Assembly (NCBI GenBank): GCA_964344055.1
Contig: CAYFLT010000002.1
Location: 101,629 to 165,628 of the forward strand
Direction: 5' to 3'
Length of the DNA: 64,000 nt
DNA from: OFTM10 sp964344055
Lineage (GTDB): Bacteria; Actinomycetota; Acidimicrobiia; Acidimicrobiales; Aldehydirespiratoraceae
Under the pieces are notes generated by a model, which had not been told where the DNA came from, did not search any database, and worked only from the letters and a program-made list of their open reading frames with translations. The position numbers were made by a program, and so were the translations under genes. Shown here piece after piece: positions 17,048 through 25,482 of the stretch (position 1 is its first letter; each line of letters begins with the position of its first letter).

Positions 17048-18574
17048 TCAAGTCCAGTACGGGGCCCGGAGGTCGGCTTTGCGCAGCTTCCCGGTCGGCA
17101 ATCGTGGCAGCGCCTCGGCGAAGTCGATCGACCGCGGGCACTTGAAGCCGGACAGGTGCTCCCGGCAGTACGTGAGAAGGTCGACCGCCAGATCCTCGGA
17201 CGGCTCGTACCCGGGCTGGAGTTCGACCGCCGCCTTCACCTCTTCACCGAGATCGGGATGCGGGATGCCGAACACGCCGACGTCGAGCACCGCGGGGTGA
17301 CCGATCAGGACGTCCTCGGCTTCTCGGGGATAGATGTTCACCCCGCCCGAGATGATCATGAAGGACTTCCGGTCGGTGAGGTGCAGGTACCCGTTCGCAT
17401 CGATGTAGCCGACATCGCCGTACGTGAAGTAGCCCTGCTTCGATCGGGCGCCGGCAGTCTTGTCCGGATCCCCCTTGTACTCGAAAGAGGCGATGGGATC
17501 GAAGTGGATCAGGCCCGATTCGCCCGGCGCAACCACCTCGTCGTCCTCGTCGAGGACGAAGACCACGCCGGGCGTGGCGAGGCCGACCGAGCCGGGATTG
17601 GCAAGCCATTCTTCGGGGCCGATCCTCGTGTTCCCGATTCCCTCACTGCCTGCGTAGTACTCGTGGATGATCGGGCCCCACCAGTCCATCATCCGCTGCT
17701 TGACCTCCACCGGGCACGGAGCGGCGGCGTGGATGGCGACGCGGTGCGAGGAGAGATCGTGGCCGAGACGGGTCTCCTCCGGGAGGTCGAGGAGGCGGAC
17801 GAACATGGTGGGCACCCACTGGCTGTGAGTGATCCGGTAGCGCTCGATGTGCTCGAGAGCGGCCGTCGGATCGAAGCGGTCCATGACCACCACGGCGCCG
17901 CCCTGAACGTGGACGCGACGACAGAACGCGATCGGGGCCGCGTGATACAGCGGTGCCGGGGACAGATAGACCGTGTGCTCGTCGAATCCGTACGGGTTGG
18001 GGAGCGCAGCACCGGCCTGTTCCGGCGGCAACCTCCAAAGGGGTGTCTCGGGGAGCGGCTTCAGCACTCCCTTCGGCCGACCGGTCGTTCCCGAGGAGTA
18101 CAGCAGCGCTTCGCCGGCGGACTCGTCGTCGATCGGGTGGTCGGGCATCGCCGCGATCGCGGACTCGTAGTCGTCCCATCCCGCCGGAGGTTCGGCATCA
18201 CCGACGAGGAGTCGGTGGTCGAGACGCGGGGTGTCGACCCGCCTTGCGATGTCGAGACACTGCTCGGTGGAGATCAGGACGTGGGCGTCGCTGTCCTCGA
18301 TGATGTACGCGGCTTCGTCCGCGGTGAGATGCCAGTTGATCAAGGTCACGTAGACGCCCGAACGGAGTGCAGCCCACACGACCTCGAAATAGCGCGGATG
18401 GTTCTCCATGAGGAGCGCGATGTGATCGCCGCGTCGAAGCCCGTAGCTCCGGAGCAGGTGGGCGAGGCGGTTCGATCCGGCGTCGAGTTCGGCATGGGTG
18501 ACCACCTCGCCGGTCGAGGCCATGACGACGGCGGCGTCGTCCGGCTTCACACTTGCCCAATGGCCTGGATACAT
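17048..18574 (-). CDS. AMP-dependent acyl-CoA synthetase
   Basis: The 508-residue ANL-superfamily ligase has the P-loop-like motif LLYSSGTTGRPKG, the hinge region TYGDVGYIDANGYL with LTDRKSFMIISGG, and a C-terminal catalytic Lys in LPRLPTGKLRK. It would activate a carboxylic acid to its CoA thioester. ATG 18574 is preferred over ATG 18808: TAGGTT lies about seven bases upstream and the protein then begins MYPGHWASVKPDD at the family's normal N-terminus. It heads the minus-strand set with the CoxL-like and esterase genes and diverges from the LLM enzyme. Confidence 0.92.
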   Translation of the reverse strand: MYPGHWASVKPDDAAVVMASTGEVVTHAELDAGSNRLAHLLRSYGLRRGDHIALLMENHPRYFEVVWAALRSGVYVTLINWHLTADEAAYIIEDSDAHVLISTEQCLDIARRVDTPRLDHRLLVGDAEPPAGWDDYESAIAAMPDHPIDDESAGEALLYSSGTTGRPKGVLKPLPETPLWRLPPEQAGAALPNPYGFDEHTVYLSPAPLYHAAPIAFCRRVHVQGGAVVVMDRFDPTAALEHIERYRITHSQWVPTMFVRLLDLPEETRLGHDLSSHRVAIHAAAPCPVEVKQRMMDWWGPIIHEYYAGSEGIGNTRIGPEEWLANPGSVGLATPGVVFVLDEDDEVVAPGESGLIHFDPIASFEYKGDPDKTAGARSKQGYFTYGDVGYIDANGYLHLTDRKSFMIISGGVNIYPREAEDVLIGHPAVLDVGVFGIPHPDLGEEVKAAVELQPGYEPSEDLAVDLLTYCREHLSGFKCPRSIDFAEALPRLPTGKLRKADLRAPYWT

Positions 18575-18581
18575 CCCGGGA

Positions 18582-18630
18582 AACCTAACAAACCTTCGGT
18601 TTTCGTGGTATCCGGACCCAGAGCTACTGT
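18582..18630. promoter_or_regulatory. Divergent promoter region with a small operator-like palindrome
   Basis: TAGGTT on the minus strand (18587-18582) and TACTGT on the plus strand (18625-18630) look like -10 boxes for the ligase and the LLM gene. Both are close enough to the start codons for leaderless transcripts. Between them, AAACC-TTC-GGTTT (18590-18602) could be a shared operator. Confidence 0.4.
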
Positions 18631-18638
18631 CCGCACCC

Positions 18639-19667
18639 ATGGACATCGATCTGATGACAGGCGGCAACTCCTGGGAGGGCGCCGCCGACCTCGCACGGAA
18701 GCTCCAAGGCGCCGGCTTCTCGGGGCTGCTCTTCACCGAGACCAGCCAGGTGCCGTGGATGCAGATCGCGGCCGCGGCGATGGCGGCGCCGGACCTGTAC
18801 TTCACCACGGGAATCGCGGTCGCCTTCCCTCGCAGCCCGATGGTGTCAGCCGGAGTGGCCTACGAGCTGGCCGACAACACGGGTGGACGTTTCCGGCTCG
18901 GGCTCGGCAGCCAGGTGAAGGCGCACGTCACCCGTCGGTACTCGTCGGAGTTCGATCGTCCGGCCGCCCGGCTGCGCGACTACGTCCTCGCGGTGAAAGC
19001 GTGCTGGCGTGCGTTCAACCGGGAGGAACGACTCGGCCACGAGGGTGAGTTCTACAACCTGAGCCTGCTTCCCCCCGACTGGTCCCCGCGGGCCCACGAT
19101 CACCCGATGAAGGTCGACATCTCGGCGGTCGGTCCGGTGATGACGAAGGTGGCCGGCGAGGTCGCCGACGGCGTGCATGTTCACCCACTCCACTCGATGC
19201 ACTACATCGAGCAGCGCCTGCTGCCCGGCGTGGCCGAGGGAGCCGCCGCAGCTGGGCGGGACCCCGGTGAGGTCGACCTCATCATCCCGGTGTTCGCGTG
19301 CCCCGGCGACACGGTGGAGGAGCGGGAGCCATACGTCTCCCGGGCCCGGCAACAGATCGCGTTCTACGGCAGCACGCCGAACTATCACTTCCAGTTCGAC
19401 GACCTCGGCTTCGAGGGCACCACCGGCCGGATCAGGGAGAAGATGAAGGCCGGCGACATTGCCGGAATGGCCGAGCTCATCACCGATGAGATGCTCGAGC
19501 ACTATGCGGTCGTGGCCCCATGGGACGAGCTGGCCGGTCGCCTGACCGATCGCTACGCGGGCAGTGCAGCCCGTGTGGTGATGTACCTCGGCCAGGACCA
19601 GATGGTCCGTGACGAACACCATCTCGCCAAGTGGGGCGACGTCGCCGCCGCAGTCCGGGCCGCCTAG
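18639..19667 (+). CDS. LLM-class F420-dependent oxidoreductase
   Basis: The 342-residue luciferase-like TIM barrel begins MDIDLMTGGNSWEGAADLA and contains FTTGIAVAFPRSPMV and RFRLGLGSQVKAH, typical of the actinobacterial F420 branch resembling TIGR03617. It would transfer hydride between F420 and an alcohol or ketone, or to an unsaturated CoA ester. ATG 18639 has no ribosome-binding site, but TACTGT lies eight bases upstream. The stop is followed at once by a dispersed hairpin (19669-19697). Confidence 0.9.
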   Translation: MDIDLMTGGNSWEGAADLARKLQGAGFSGLLFTETSQVPWMQIAAAAMAAPDLYFTTGIAVAFPRSPMVSAGVAYELADNTGGRFRLGLGSQVKAHVTRRYSSEFDRPAARLRDYVLAVKACWRAFNREERLGHEGEFYNLSLLPPDWSPRAHDHPMKVDISAVGPVMTKVAGEVADGVHVHPLHSMHYIEQRLLPGVAEGAAAAGRDPGEVDLIIPVFACPGDTVEEREPYVSRARQQIAFYGSTPNYHFQFDDLGFEGTTGRIREKMKAGDIAGMAELITDEMLEHYAVVAPWDELAGRLTDRYAGSAARVVMYLGQDQMVRDEHHLAKWGDVAAAVRAA

Positions 19668-19668
19668 T

Positions 19669-19697
19669 TGTTTCGCTGGTGCCAGGCACCCGAAACA
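19669..19697. repeat. Dispersed hairpin, GGTGCC-type core (copy 1)
   Basis: The arms TGTTTCG and CGAAACA are perfect (seven bases) and enclose a centre containing GGTGCCAGGCACC, which is itself palindromic around one base. The element starts two bases after the LLM stop, so it may act as a terminator. Related centres with different arms are at 33822, 35568, 44036 and 56760. Confidence 0.75.
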
Positions 19698-19719
19698 TCT
19701 CCATGATCAGGAGTAGAGG

Positions 19720-20475
19720 ATGACATCGAGAGTTGCATTGGTCACCGGTGGAGCGAGTGGGATCGGTCGGGAGATCTGTCTCGGTCTCCACGCCGACAGC
19801 AGACGGGTCGCCGTGGCCGACATCAACGCCGACGGTGCGGCGGAGACCGTCGACATGATCCGGGCCGCCGGAGGTGACGCCGTTGCGGTGACGATGGACA
19901 TCACGAGCACCGATTCGGTCGAGGATGGCTGCCTGCAGACCATCGACGAACTCGGCGAGATCGAAGTCCTCGTGAACGCGGCCGGCTGGGACAAGTTCAT
20001 GCGGTTCGTCGACACCGACGAGGAGTTCTGGGACCGCATCATCGAGCTCAACTACAAGGGCATGTTGCGCACCTGCCACTTCCTCGTGCCCCGCCTGATC
20101 GAAGGCGGGTGGGGCCGGATCGTCAACATCGCCTCCGATGCGGGTCGAGTCGGATCGTCGCTCGAGGCGGTCTATTCGGGCGCGAAGGGAGGGGTGATCG
20201 CGTTCAGCAAGACTCTCGCTCGGGAGGTCGCCCGGAAGGGCATCACCGTCAACGTCGTGTGTCCCGGCCCCACCGAAACGGCACTGCTCGCCGAGATCGC
20301 CGACGCCAGCGCCGACAGTGAGAAGGTGATCGGCGCCATGGCCAACGCAACCGCCATGAAACGGCTCGGTCAGGCCGAGGAGGTGGCTCCGGCCGTCATC
20401 TACTTCGCGGCCGAGACTTCCGGCTACACCACCGGTCAGACCCTCTCGGTCTCCGGCGGCCTGACGATGGCCTGA
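19720..20475 (+). CDS. SDR-family 3-hydroxyacyl-CoA-type dehydrogenase
   Basis: The 251-residue short-chain dehydrogenase has the NAD(P) motif TGGASGIG (residues 9-16), an NAAG-type strand (VLVNAAGWDKF) and the catalytic Ser with YSGAKGG (Tyr/Lys). The segment AGWDKFMRFVDTDEEFWDRI resembles BadH-type 2-hydroxycyclohexanecarboxyl-CoA dehydrogenases, so oxidation of an alicyclic or 3-hydroxyacyl-CoA is possible. AGGAGTAGAGG precedes ATG 19720. One base separates it from the CoA ligase, so both act in one pathway. Confidence 0.9.
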   Translation: MTSRVALVTGGASGIGREICLGLHADSRRVAVADINADGAAETVDMIRAAGGDAVAVTMDITSTDSVEDGCLQTIDELGEIEVLVNAAGWDKFMRFVDTDEEFWDRIIELNYKGMLRTCHFLVPRLIEGGWGRIVNIASDAGRVGSSLEAVYSGAKGGVIAFSKTLAREVARKGITVNVVCPGPTETALLAEIADASADSEKVIGAMANATAMKRLGQAEEVAPAVIYFAAETSGYTTGQTLSVSGGLTMA

Positions 20476-20476
20476 C

Positions 20477-22114
20477 ATGAGGGAGATCAACCTCGCAACC
20501 GCATGGGAGCTGGTCGCCGATCGCCACGGCGACCGCCTCGCGCTCCAGCACGCCGACACCACCCGGACGTGGGCCGAGTTCGAGGACCGGGCGTCCCGGC
20601 TCGCGGGAGCCCTCGCCGGCCTCGGAATCGGTGCCGGTGACAACGTGGCCTGCGCGCTCTACAACGGCAATGAGTACCTCGAAGCCGAGTTCGCTGCGTT
20701 CAAGGTTCGCGCTTCGCCGTGCAACGTCAACTACCGCTACGTCGAGGGTGAGCTCCGCTACCTGATCGACAACAGCGACGCGAGGGCCGTCTTCTTCCAC
20801 GACGCTCTGGCGGAGCGGTTCGACGCTGTCCGCGCCGAACTCGACAAGGTCCGGCTATGGGTCCATGTCGGCGATGGTGAGTGCCCGGAGTGGGCGATCC
20901 GTCATGAGGACGTCGTCGCTTCGTCGTCCCCGGCCGACCGGATCGAACGGAGCAACCAGGACCTCTGGATCCTCTACACCGGTGGTACCACCGGCAATCC
21001 CAAGGGCGTGATGTGGCCCCACGAGAGCCTCGTCACGCTGGTCGGTCGTACCCTCCTCCCGCTCGGGCTCGACGTGCCGACGTCGATGGACGACGTCCCC
21101 GCGATCCTCGATGCCGTCGAGGCGGCGGGCGCGGTTCCTCGCCAGCTCGCGGCGGCACCGCTCATGCACGGAACGTCGGGTATCGGCGCCCTGTTCAACC
21201 TCTTCCTCGGGGGGTCGGTCGTCACCCTGACCGAGCGCCATTTCAGCCCGGTCGAATTGTGGGAGACGGTGGCCCGGACCCGGTGCACCTCGGTCACCAT
21301 CGTGGGTGATGTGTTCTGCGCGCCGATGGTCGACGCCCTCGACGATGCCGAGGAGGACAGCGAGGCCTTCGACCTCACGTCGGTCACCTCGGTAACTTCG
21401 TCCGGCGTGATGTGGAGTCAGCCGGTGAAGGACCGTCTCCTGTCCCACTCCCGGGCCCAGGGCTCCGATCTGATCCTCAACGATTCGCTCGGCGCCAGCG
21501 AGGGTGTCGGGTTCGCGGCGAAGCAGTCGGTGGGCGATGGCGACACCGAGACCGCCACCTTCACGCTCGGTCCGAACGCTGCGGTCTTCTCTGAGGACGG
21601 CCGCCGGATCGAACCCGGCTCCGACGAGACCGGGCTGCTCGCCGTCGGCGGCCCGATTCCGCTCGGATACTACGGCGACCCGGTCAAGACTGCGGAGACG
21701 TTCCGCGAGTTCGAGGGCCGGCGCTGGTCGATCCCGGGCGACTGGGCCCGGCTGGCGGCCGATGGCACGGTCACCCTCCTGGGCCGGGGGTCGGTGTCGA
21801 TCAACACCGGCGGCGAGAAGGTCTTCCCCGAGGAGGTCGAGGAGGCGCTGAAGCTGCGTCCGGAGGTGGTCGACGCCAATGTCGTCGGCGTGCCGGATCC
21901 GAAGTGGGGGTCGGCGGTGACCGCAGTGGTGGAGCTGGCTCACGATGTGGACATCGACGACATCACGCTGGTGGACGCGCTCCGGGCCGATCTCTCCGGC
22001 TACAAGCTGCCGAAGAACGTGGTGCGGGTAGAGAAGGTCTTCCGCAGCCCCAACGGCAAAGCCGACTACAAGTGGGCCACCGCCACCGCGAAGGAAGCCC
22101 TCGGCATCGAGTAG
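20477..22114 (+). CDS. Acyl-CoA synthetase, FadD17/FadD19-like
   Basis: The 545-residue AMP-forming ligase has the motifs LYTGGTTGNPKGVMWPHESL, GDWARLAADGTVTLLGRGSVSINTGGEKVFPEE split around the hinge, and a C-terminal KLPKNVVRVEKVFRSPNGKADYKW with the catalytic Lys. The GGTTGNPKGVMW form is seen in actinobacterial sterol- and long-chain-acid ligases such as FadD19. It forms a transcription unit with the SDR gene, and a CTGGGTGG hairpin follows as a likely terminator. Confidence 0.92.
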   Translation: MREINLATAWELVADRHGDRLALQHADTTRTWAEFEDRASRLAGALAGLGIGAGDNVACALYNGNEYLEAEFAAFKVRASPCNVNYRYVEGELRYLIDNSDARAVFFHDALAERFDAVRAELDKVRLWVHVGDGECPEWAIRHEDVVASSSPADRIERSNQDLWILYTGGTTGNPKGVMWPHESLVTLVGRTLLPLGLDVPTSMDDVPAILDAVEAAGAVPRQLAAAPLMHGTSGIGALFNLFLGGSVVTLTERHFSPVELWETVARTRCTSVTIVGDVFCAPMVDALDDAEEDSEAFDLTSVTSVTSSGVMWSQPVKDRLLSHSRAQGSDLILNDSLGASEGVGFAAKQSVGDGDTETATFTLGPNAAVFSEDGRRIEPGSDETGLLAVGGPIPLGYYGDPVKTAETFREFEGRRWSIPGDWARLAADGTVTLLGRGSVSINTGGEKVFPEEVEEALKLRPEVVDANVVGVPDPKWGSAVTAVVELAHDVDIDDITLVDALRADLSGYKLPKNVVRVEKVFRSPNGKADYKWATATAKEALGIE

Positions 22115-22134
22115 CTCCCCCACGGGAGATCACA

Positions 22135-22187
22135 CCGTTCTGGGTGGGCCAGGTGCTGCTTTCCGACGCTCTACCCACCCAGTTCGG
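22135..22187. repeat. CTGGGTGG hairpin repeat, single copy
   Basis: It begins CCGTTCTGGGTGGGCC and ends TACCCACCCAGTTCGGT with 21 nt between. CTGGGTGGG and CCCACCCAG can pair except for one base. It lies between two convergent genes, like the pair at 5211-5347. Confidence 0.8.
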
Positions 22188-22212
22188 TCTGTTGTCGGAG
22201 GGGTTGCCGCCG

Positions 22213-22635
22213 TCAGGGGTCGATTCGGGCGGTGGCCGTGCCGGTGACGACGGGCCGGCCGTCCTGGTTGACGGTGGTGATGCTGAGATCGACGAAGTGC
22301 TCGCCGCCTTCCTCTCGCAGTGCAGCGACCTCGGCGGTGCCGGTCAGTGTGTCTCCGGGCCAGACCTGGTTGACGAAGCGCACGCCGAAGTTGGTGAGCC
22401 GGCCGTCGCCCACCCAATCGGTGAGCAGCTTGCCGGTCAGCCCCATGGTCAGCATCCCGTGGGCGAACACGCCCGGATACCCGGCCACCTCCCGGGTATA
22501 GAGATCGTCGGTGTGCAGTGGGTTGTAGTCGCCCGATGCGCCGGCATACATCACCAGTTGGGTGCGCGTGAGGTCCTCCACCAGCACCGCGGTGTGGGTC
22601 TGGCCGACGGTGAGCTCGTTCGCCTCGAGTGTCAT
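22213..22635 (-). CDS. MaoC-family (R)-enoyl-CoA hydratase, HadB-like subunit
   Basis: The 140-residue hot-dog protein carries the hydratase-2 motif YAGASGDYNPLHTD, with the Asp and His that activate water. Its length and start resemble mycobacterial HadB (142 residues). GGGGGG precedes ATG 22635. The gene follows the HadA-like gene by 11 nt and the two probably form a heterodimer, either for an enoyl-CoA hydration step in degradation or for FAS-II-like synthesis. The surrounding catabolic genes favour degradation. Confidence 0.9.
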   Translation of the reverse strand: MTLEANELTVGQTHTAVLVEDLTRTQLVMYAGASGDYNPLHTDDLYTREVAGYPGVFAHGMLTMGLTGKLLTDWVGDGRLTNFGVRFVNQVWPGDTLTGTAEVAALREEGGEHFVDLSITTVNQDGRPVVTGTATARIDP

Positions 22636-22646
22636 CGCCGCCCCCC

Positions 22647-23138
22647 TCAGCCCTCGACCGGCTTCTCGGTGCGCACGCCCACGCTGCGCGCCGTGACGAC
22701 GAGCTCACCGTCCTGGTCGAAGTACTCGGTGATCCGCTCGGCGAACTGCAGCGTTCCCGCCCGCTTGCTCTGCTTTGCCCACGTCTCGCCGTCGCGGGTG
22801 GTGGCGCGCAGCACGTCGCCGGGCTTGAGGTGCCGGTGGTACTCGAAGTGCTGCTCGGCGTGGAGGCCTCCACCGCCGCCCGAGGACACCTCGCCGCTGT
22901 CCGTCACACCGGTGGGCTCGGCCCCGGAGCCGAACCACGGCTGGCCGACCTTGGGCCGCAGCCGGTAGTCGGGATCGAACTGGGCGACGGCCTGCGGGAA
23001 CGTGGGCGGGGCGATGATGTGGCCGACTTCGGTACCCGCGGCGTAGTCCTCGTCGTGGTAGATCGGATTGTCGTCACCCACCGATCGGGCAAACATCATG
23101 ATGTGGGTCGCTTCCACCGGGAACCGTTCCGCTGGCAT
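22647..23138 (-). CDS. MaoC N-terminal-type dehydratase, HadA-like subunit
   Basis: The 163-residue protein has the MaoC_dehydrat_N fold motifs FARSVGDDNPIYHDEDYA and IIAPPTFP, similar in size to HadA (158 residues). A Gly-rich loop (SSGGGGGLHAEQHFEYH) lies at the position of the overhanging segment in these proteins. GGAGAGGAG lies before ATG 23138 and supports this start over the longer frame. TACTGT on the minus strand (23182-23177) could be its -10 box. Confidence 0.9.
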   Translation of the reverse strand: MPAERFPVEATHIMMFARSVGDDNPIYHDEDYAAGTEVGHIIAPPTFPQAVAQFDPDYRLRPKVGQPWFGSGAEPTGVTDSGEVSSGGGGGLHAEQHFEYHRHLKPGDVLRATTRDGETWAKQSKRAGTLQFAERITEYFDQDGELVVTARSVGVRTEKPVEG

Positions 23139-23176
23139 CGCCGACTCCTCTCCGGTTGACTCCTGGTGCGACGACG

Positions 23177-23220
23177 ACAGTATCGTCTCGACCCGAACAA
23201 AACCGAACTGCCACTCGGTT
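23177..23220. promoter_or_regulatory. Divergent promoter with AACCGA/TCGGTT inverted repeat
   Basis: AACCGA (23201-23206) and TCGGTT (23215-23220) form a perfect six-base inverted repeat with an eight-base spacer, just upstream of the MaoC-pair -10 box. The position fits repressor control. Confidence 0.4.
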
Positions 23221-23259
23221 CCCGACGCCGCCGGCTGCGGGCCGACCAAGGAGGGCGAC

Positions 23260-24387
23260 GTGCTCAACCGGATGGACGACTACCCGATCCACCAGACCCC
23301 GGAACCGATCGCTCATCCGGCGTCGTCGGATCCGAACGTCTACGACCGCACCTGGTTCAACGGCTACAGCGATGACGCCACCCGATACTTCGGATTCGGC
23401 ATGGCCGTCTATCCCCATCGCGGCATCCTCGACGCCCACTTCAGCACGGTGGAGGCCGGAGGTCGCCAACACTGCGTGTACGCCTCCCGCCGAGCACCAC
23501 AGGAGCGCACCGACATGACGGTCGGTCCGATCCGCTACGAGGTGATCGAGCCCTTGCGGCGAGCGCGGATCATCATCGACGACAACGAGAGTGGCGTGGC
23601 CTGTGATCTGACGTTCTCTGCGCGGACCTCTGCGATCCAGGAGGCCCGCCAGATCCTCTGGCAGCGTCAACGCAAGGTGATGGACGCCACCCGTTTCGCC
23701 CAGTTCGGACGCTGGACGGGGACGGTGAGCCATCCCGACGGGGAGTTCACCGTCGACTCCGACACGTGGCGCGGGACCAAGGACCGGTCGTGGGGCATGC
23801 GGGGGGTCGGCGAACGGATGCAGATCGGCGCCCCCCAGCAGCCGGGGTCAGCCTTCTTCCTCTGGGCTCCGCTGCAATGGGACGACCACATCACCCATGC
23901 CGTCTTCTTCGATGGTGCCCGAGGTGAGGCCCTGGTGCGGGAGGCGTTGACATCGGACCTCTACGCCGATGAGGACGACATCCCCGAGGAACTCGAGAAC
24001 GTCGCCACCCACATGGCGACCGCGGTCCACCGCATCGAGTATCACCCGGGCACTCGCTGGGCCCGGTGGGCCGAGCTCGATCTCATCGACCTCCATGGCG
24101 GCGTGCGGACCACAACGCTGGAGCCCCAGCTCCGCTTCCAGTTCAAGGGCCTCGGCTACGGCCACCCGGCGTGGAAGCAGGGCATGTGGAAGGGCGAGCT
24201 GGAAGTGGCCGGCGAGAGCTTCGATCCGCTCGAGCTCGATCCGCTGGCTCCCGAGAACGTGCATGTCCAACAGGTGGTACGAGTCAGCGACGAGGCCGGC
24301 CGCACGGGCATCGGCGCGTTGGAGCAGATGGTGTTCGGACCCTACGAGCCGGCCGGATTCACCCAGATGCTGGACGGCGCCGGGTGA
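23260..24387 (+). CDS. Uncharacterised lipocalin/AttH-like protein (DUF7064/DUF7065-like)
   Basis: The 375-residue protein has no membrane segment or signal peptide. It opens DPNVYDRTWFNGYSDDATRY and continues with beta-rich sequence (FGFGMAVYPHRGILDAHFS, then WGMRGVGERMQIGAPQQPG), which recalls the CrtC/AttH lipocalin-like group and the actinobacterial DUF7064/DUF7065 pair. I am unsure of the family. GTG 23260 is chosen because AAGGAGGG sits six bases upstream; ATG 23272 would be too far. Its stop overlaps the kinase gene in GTGA, so the two proteins probably work together. Confidence 0.7.
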   Translation: MLNRMDDYPIHQTPEPIAHPASSDPNVYDRTWFNGYSDDATRYFGFGMAVYPHRGILDAHFSTVEAGGRQHCVYASRRAPQERTDMTVGPIRYEVIEPLRRARIIIDDNESGVACDLTFSARTSAIQEARQILWQRQRKVMDATRFAQFGRWTGTVSHPDGEFTVDSDTWRGTKDRSWGMRGVGERMQIGAPQQPGSAFFLWAPLQWDDHITHAVFFDGARGEALVREALTSDLYADEDDIPEELENVATHMATAVHRIEYHPGTRWARWAELDLIDLHGGVRTTTLEPQLRFQFKGLGYGHPAWKQGMWKGELEVAGESFDPLELDPLAPENVHVQQVVRVSDEAGRTGIGALEQMVFGPYEPAGFTQMLDGAG

Positions 24388-25448
24388 CGAGTCCGGAGCC
24401 CAACACGGTCGGGCTCGACCCGGAATGGATCGCGGCACACAGTGAGGTGGCCGGACGGACGCCGGTCGCAGCGGCGTTCGCGGGGTTCATCGGTACCGGT
24501 CAGATGAGCCGCAACGCCCGGTTCACCCTGGACTGGGGCGGCCGCGACGGACCTGCCTCGGTGGTGGTGAAGATCCCGTCTTCGGAGGCCGCCACTCGAG
24601 CCGCGTCGTTCGAACACGGGATCTACCAAAAGGAGTGCGAGTTCTACCGTTCGATCGTTCGGCTCGTCGACGTGGCGGCTCCCGGCGCGTTTGCCGTCCA
24701 TCTCGACGAGCACGCACAGGACTTCGCCATCGTCTTGGAAGATCTCACCGGATCCGAGCAGGGGGATCAGTTCACCGAACCGAGCCACGGTCAGCTCGTC
24801 CTCGCCATCGAGCAGGCGGCGGCGCTCCAGGCGCCGGTCTGGGACCGAACCGACGGACCGGCGTTCGAGACCTACCGGGCGGGCGCCACCGGTCGGGCCG
24901 ACACCCTCCGGATGCTCATCCCGGCGTTCCTCCCCACCGTGTTCGAACGCCTCGGTGATGGCCTCGAGCCGGATGTCGCCGAGCTGCTCGAACGGTTCGG
25001 GGGTGTGGCGGGTGACTGGCACCACGCGCGATCCGGGCCGACCACGCTGGTCCACGGTGACTTCCGGCCCGACAACTTCCTGTTCGGCGTGGCCCCCGAT
25101 GCTCCACCCATCATGGTGGTCGACTGGCAGACCCTCGGACTCGGGCCTGGGGTCACCGATGTCGCCTATCTGCTCGGAGCCGCGGTTCGGCCGGAACGCC
25201 GTCGAGACATCGAGACCGAGATGCTCGCCCGGTATCGGGCGGCGTTGGTCGGCCGCGGGATCGACTACGGGCCCGACGACTGCCAGGCCGACTATGCCTT
25301 CGGCTCGCTCCACGGAGTCGTCGTGGCCGTGATGGCGACGACCATGGCCGACCAGACCGAGCGAGGTGATGCACTCTTCACGCTCATGCTCAATCGCCAC
25401 GGGCGCCACGCGCTCGACCTCGGAGTCCTCGATCGGATCGACGCCTAG
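24384..25448 (+). CDS. APH/ACAD10-type phosphotransferase (small-molecule kinase)
   Basis: The 354-residue protein kinase-like enzyme has the Brenner motif LVHGDFRPDNFLFG with catalytic Asp and the metal-binding Asp in MVVDWQTLGLGPGVTDVAYL. The N-lobe has SVVVKIPSSEAATRA and an ATP-binding hinge (FAIVLEDLTG). Family members include the ACAD10/11 N-terminal kinase and LvaA, which phosphorylate 4-hydroxyacyl-CoA so that an acyl-CoA dehydrogenase-like partner can remove the group. Acyl-CoA dehydrogenase genes follow within 1.5 kb. An aminoglycoside-resistance role is less likely. Confidence 0.85.
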   Translation: MTSPEPNTVGLDPEWIAAHSEVAGRTPVAAAFAGFIGTGQMSRNARFTLDWGGRDGPASVVVKIPSSEAATRAASFEHGIYQKECEFYRSIVRLVDVAAPGAFAVHLDEHAQDFAIVLEDLTGSEQGDQFTEPSHGQLVLAIEQAAALQAPVWDRTDGPAFETYRAGATGRADTLRMLIPAFLPTVFERLGDGLEPDVAELLERFGGVAGDWHHARSGPTTLVHGDFRPDNFLFGVAPDAPPIMVVDWQTLGLGPGVTDVAYLLGAAVRPERRRDIETEMLARYRAALVGRGIDYGPDDCQADYAFGSLHGVVVAVMATTMADQTERGDALFTLMLNRHGRHALDLGVLDRIDA

Positions 25449-25482
25449 GCTGGTCCCAAGCAAGCGAGCGGAGGACAATCGG

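Noticed and set aside
24384..25448. Aminoglycoside resistance gene
   Set aside because: The fold is shared, but the neighbours are acyl-CoA metabolism genes and no resistance-type motifs beyond the general kinase ones are visible.
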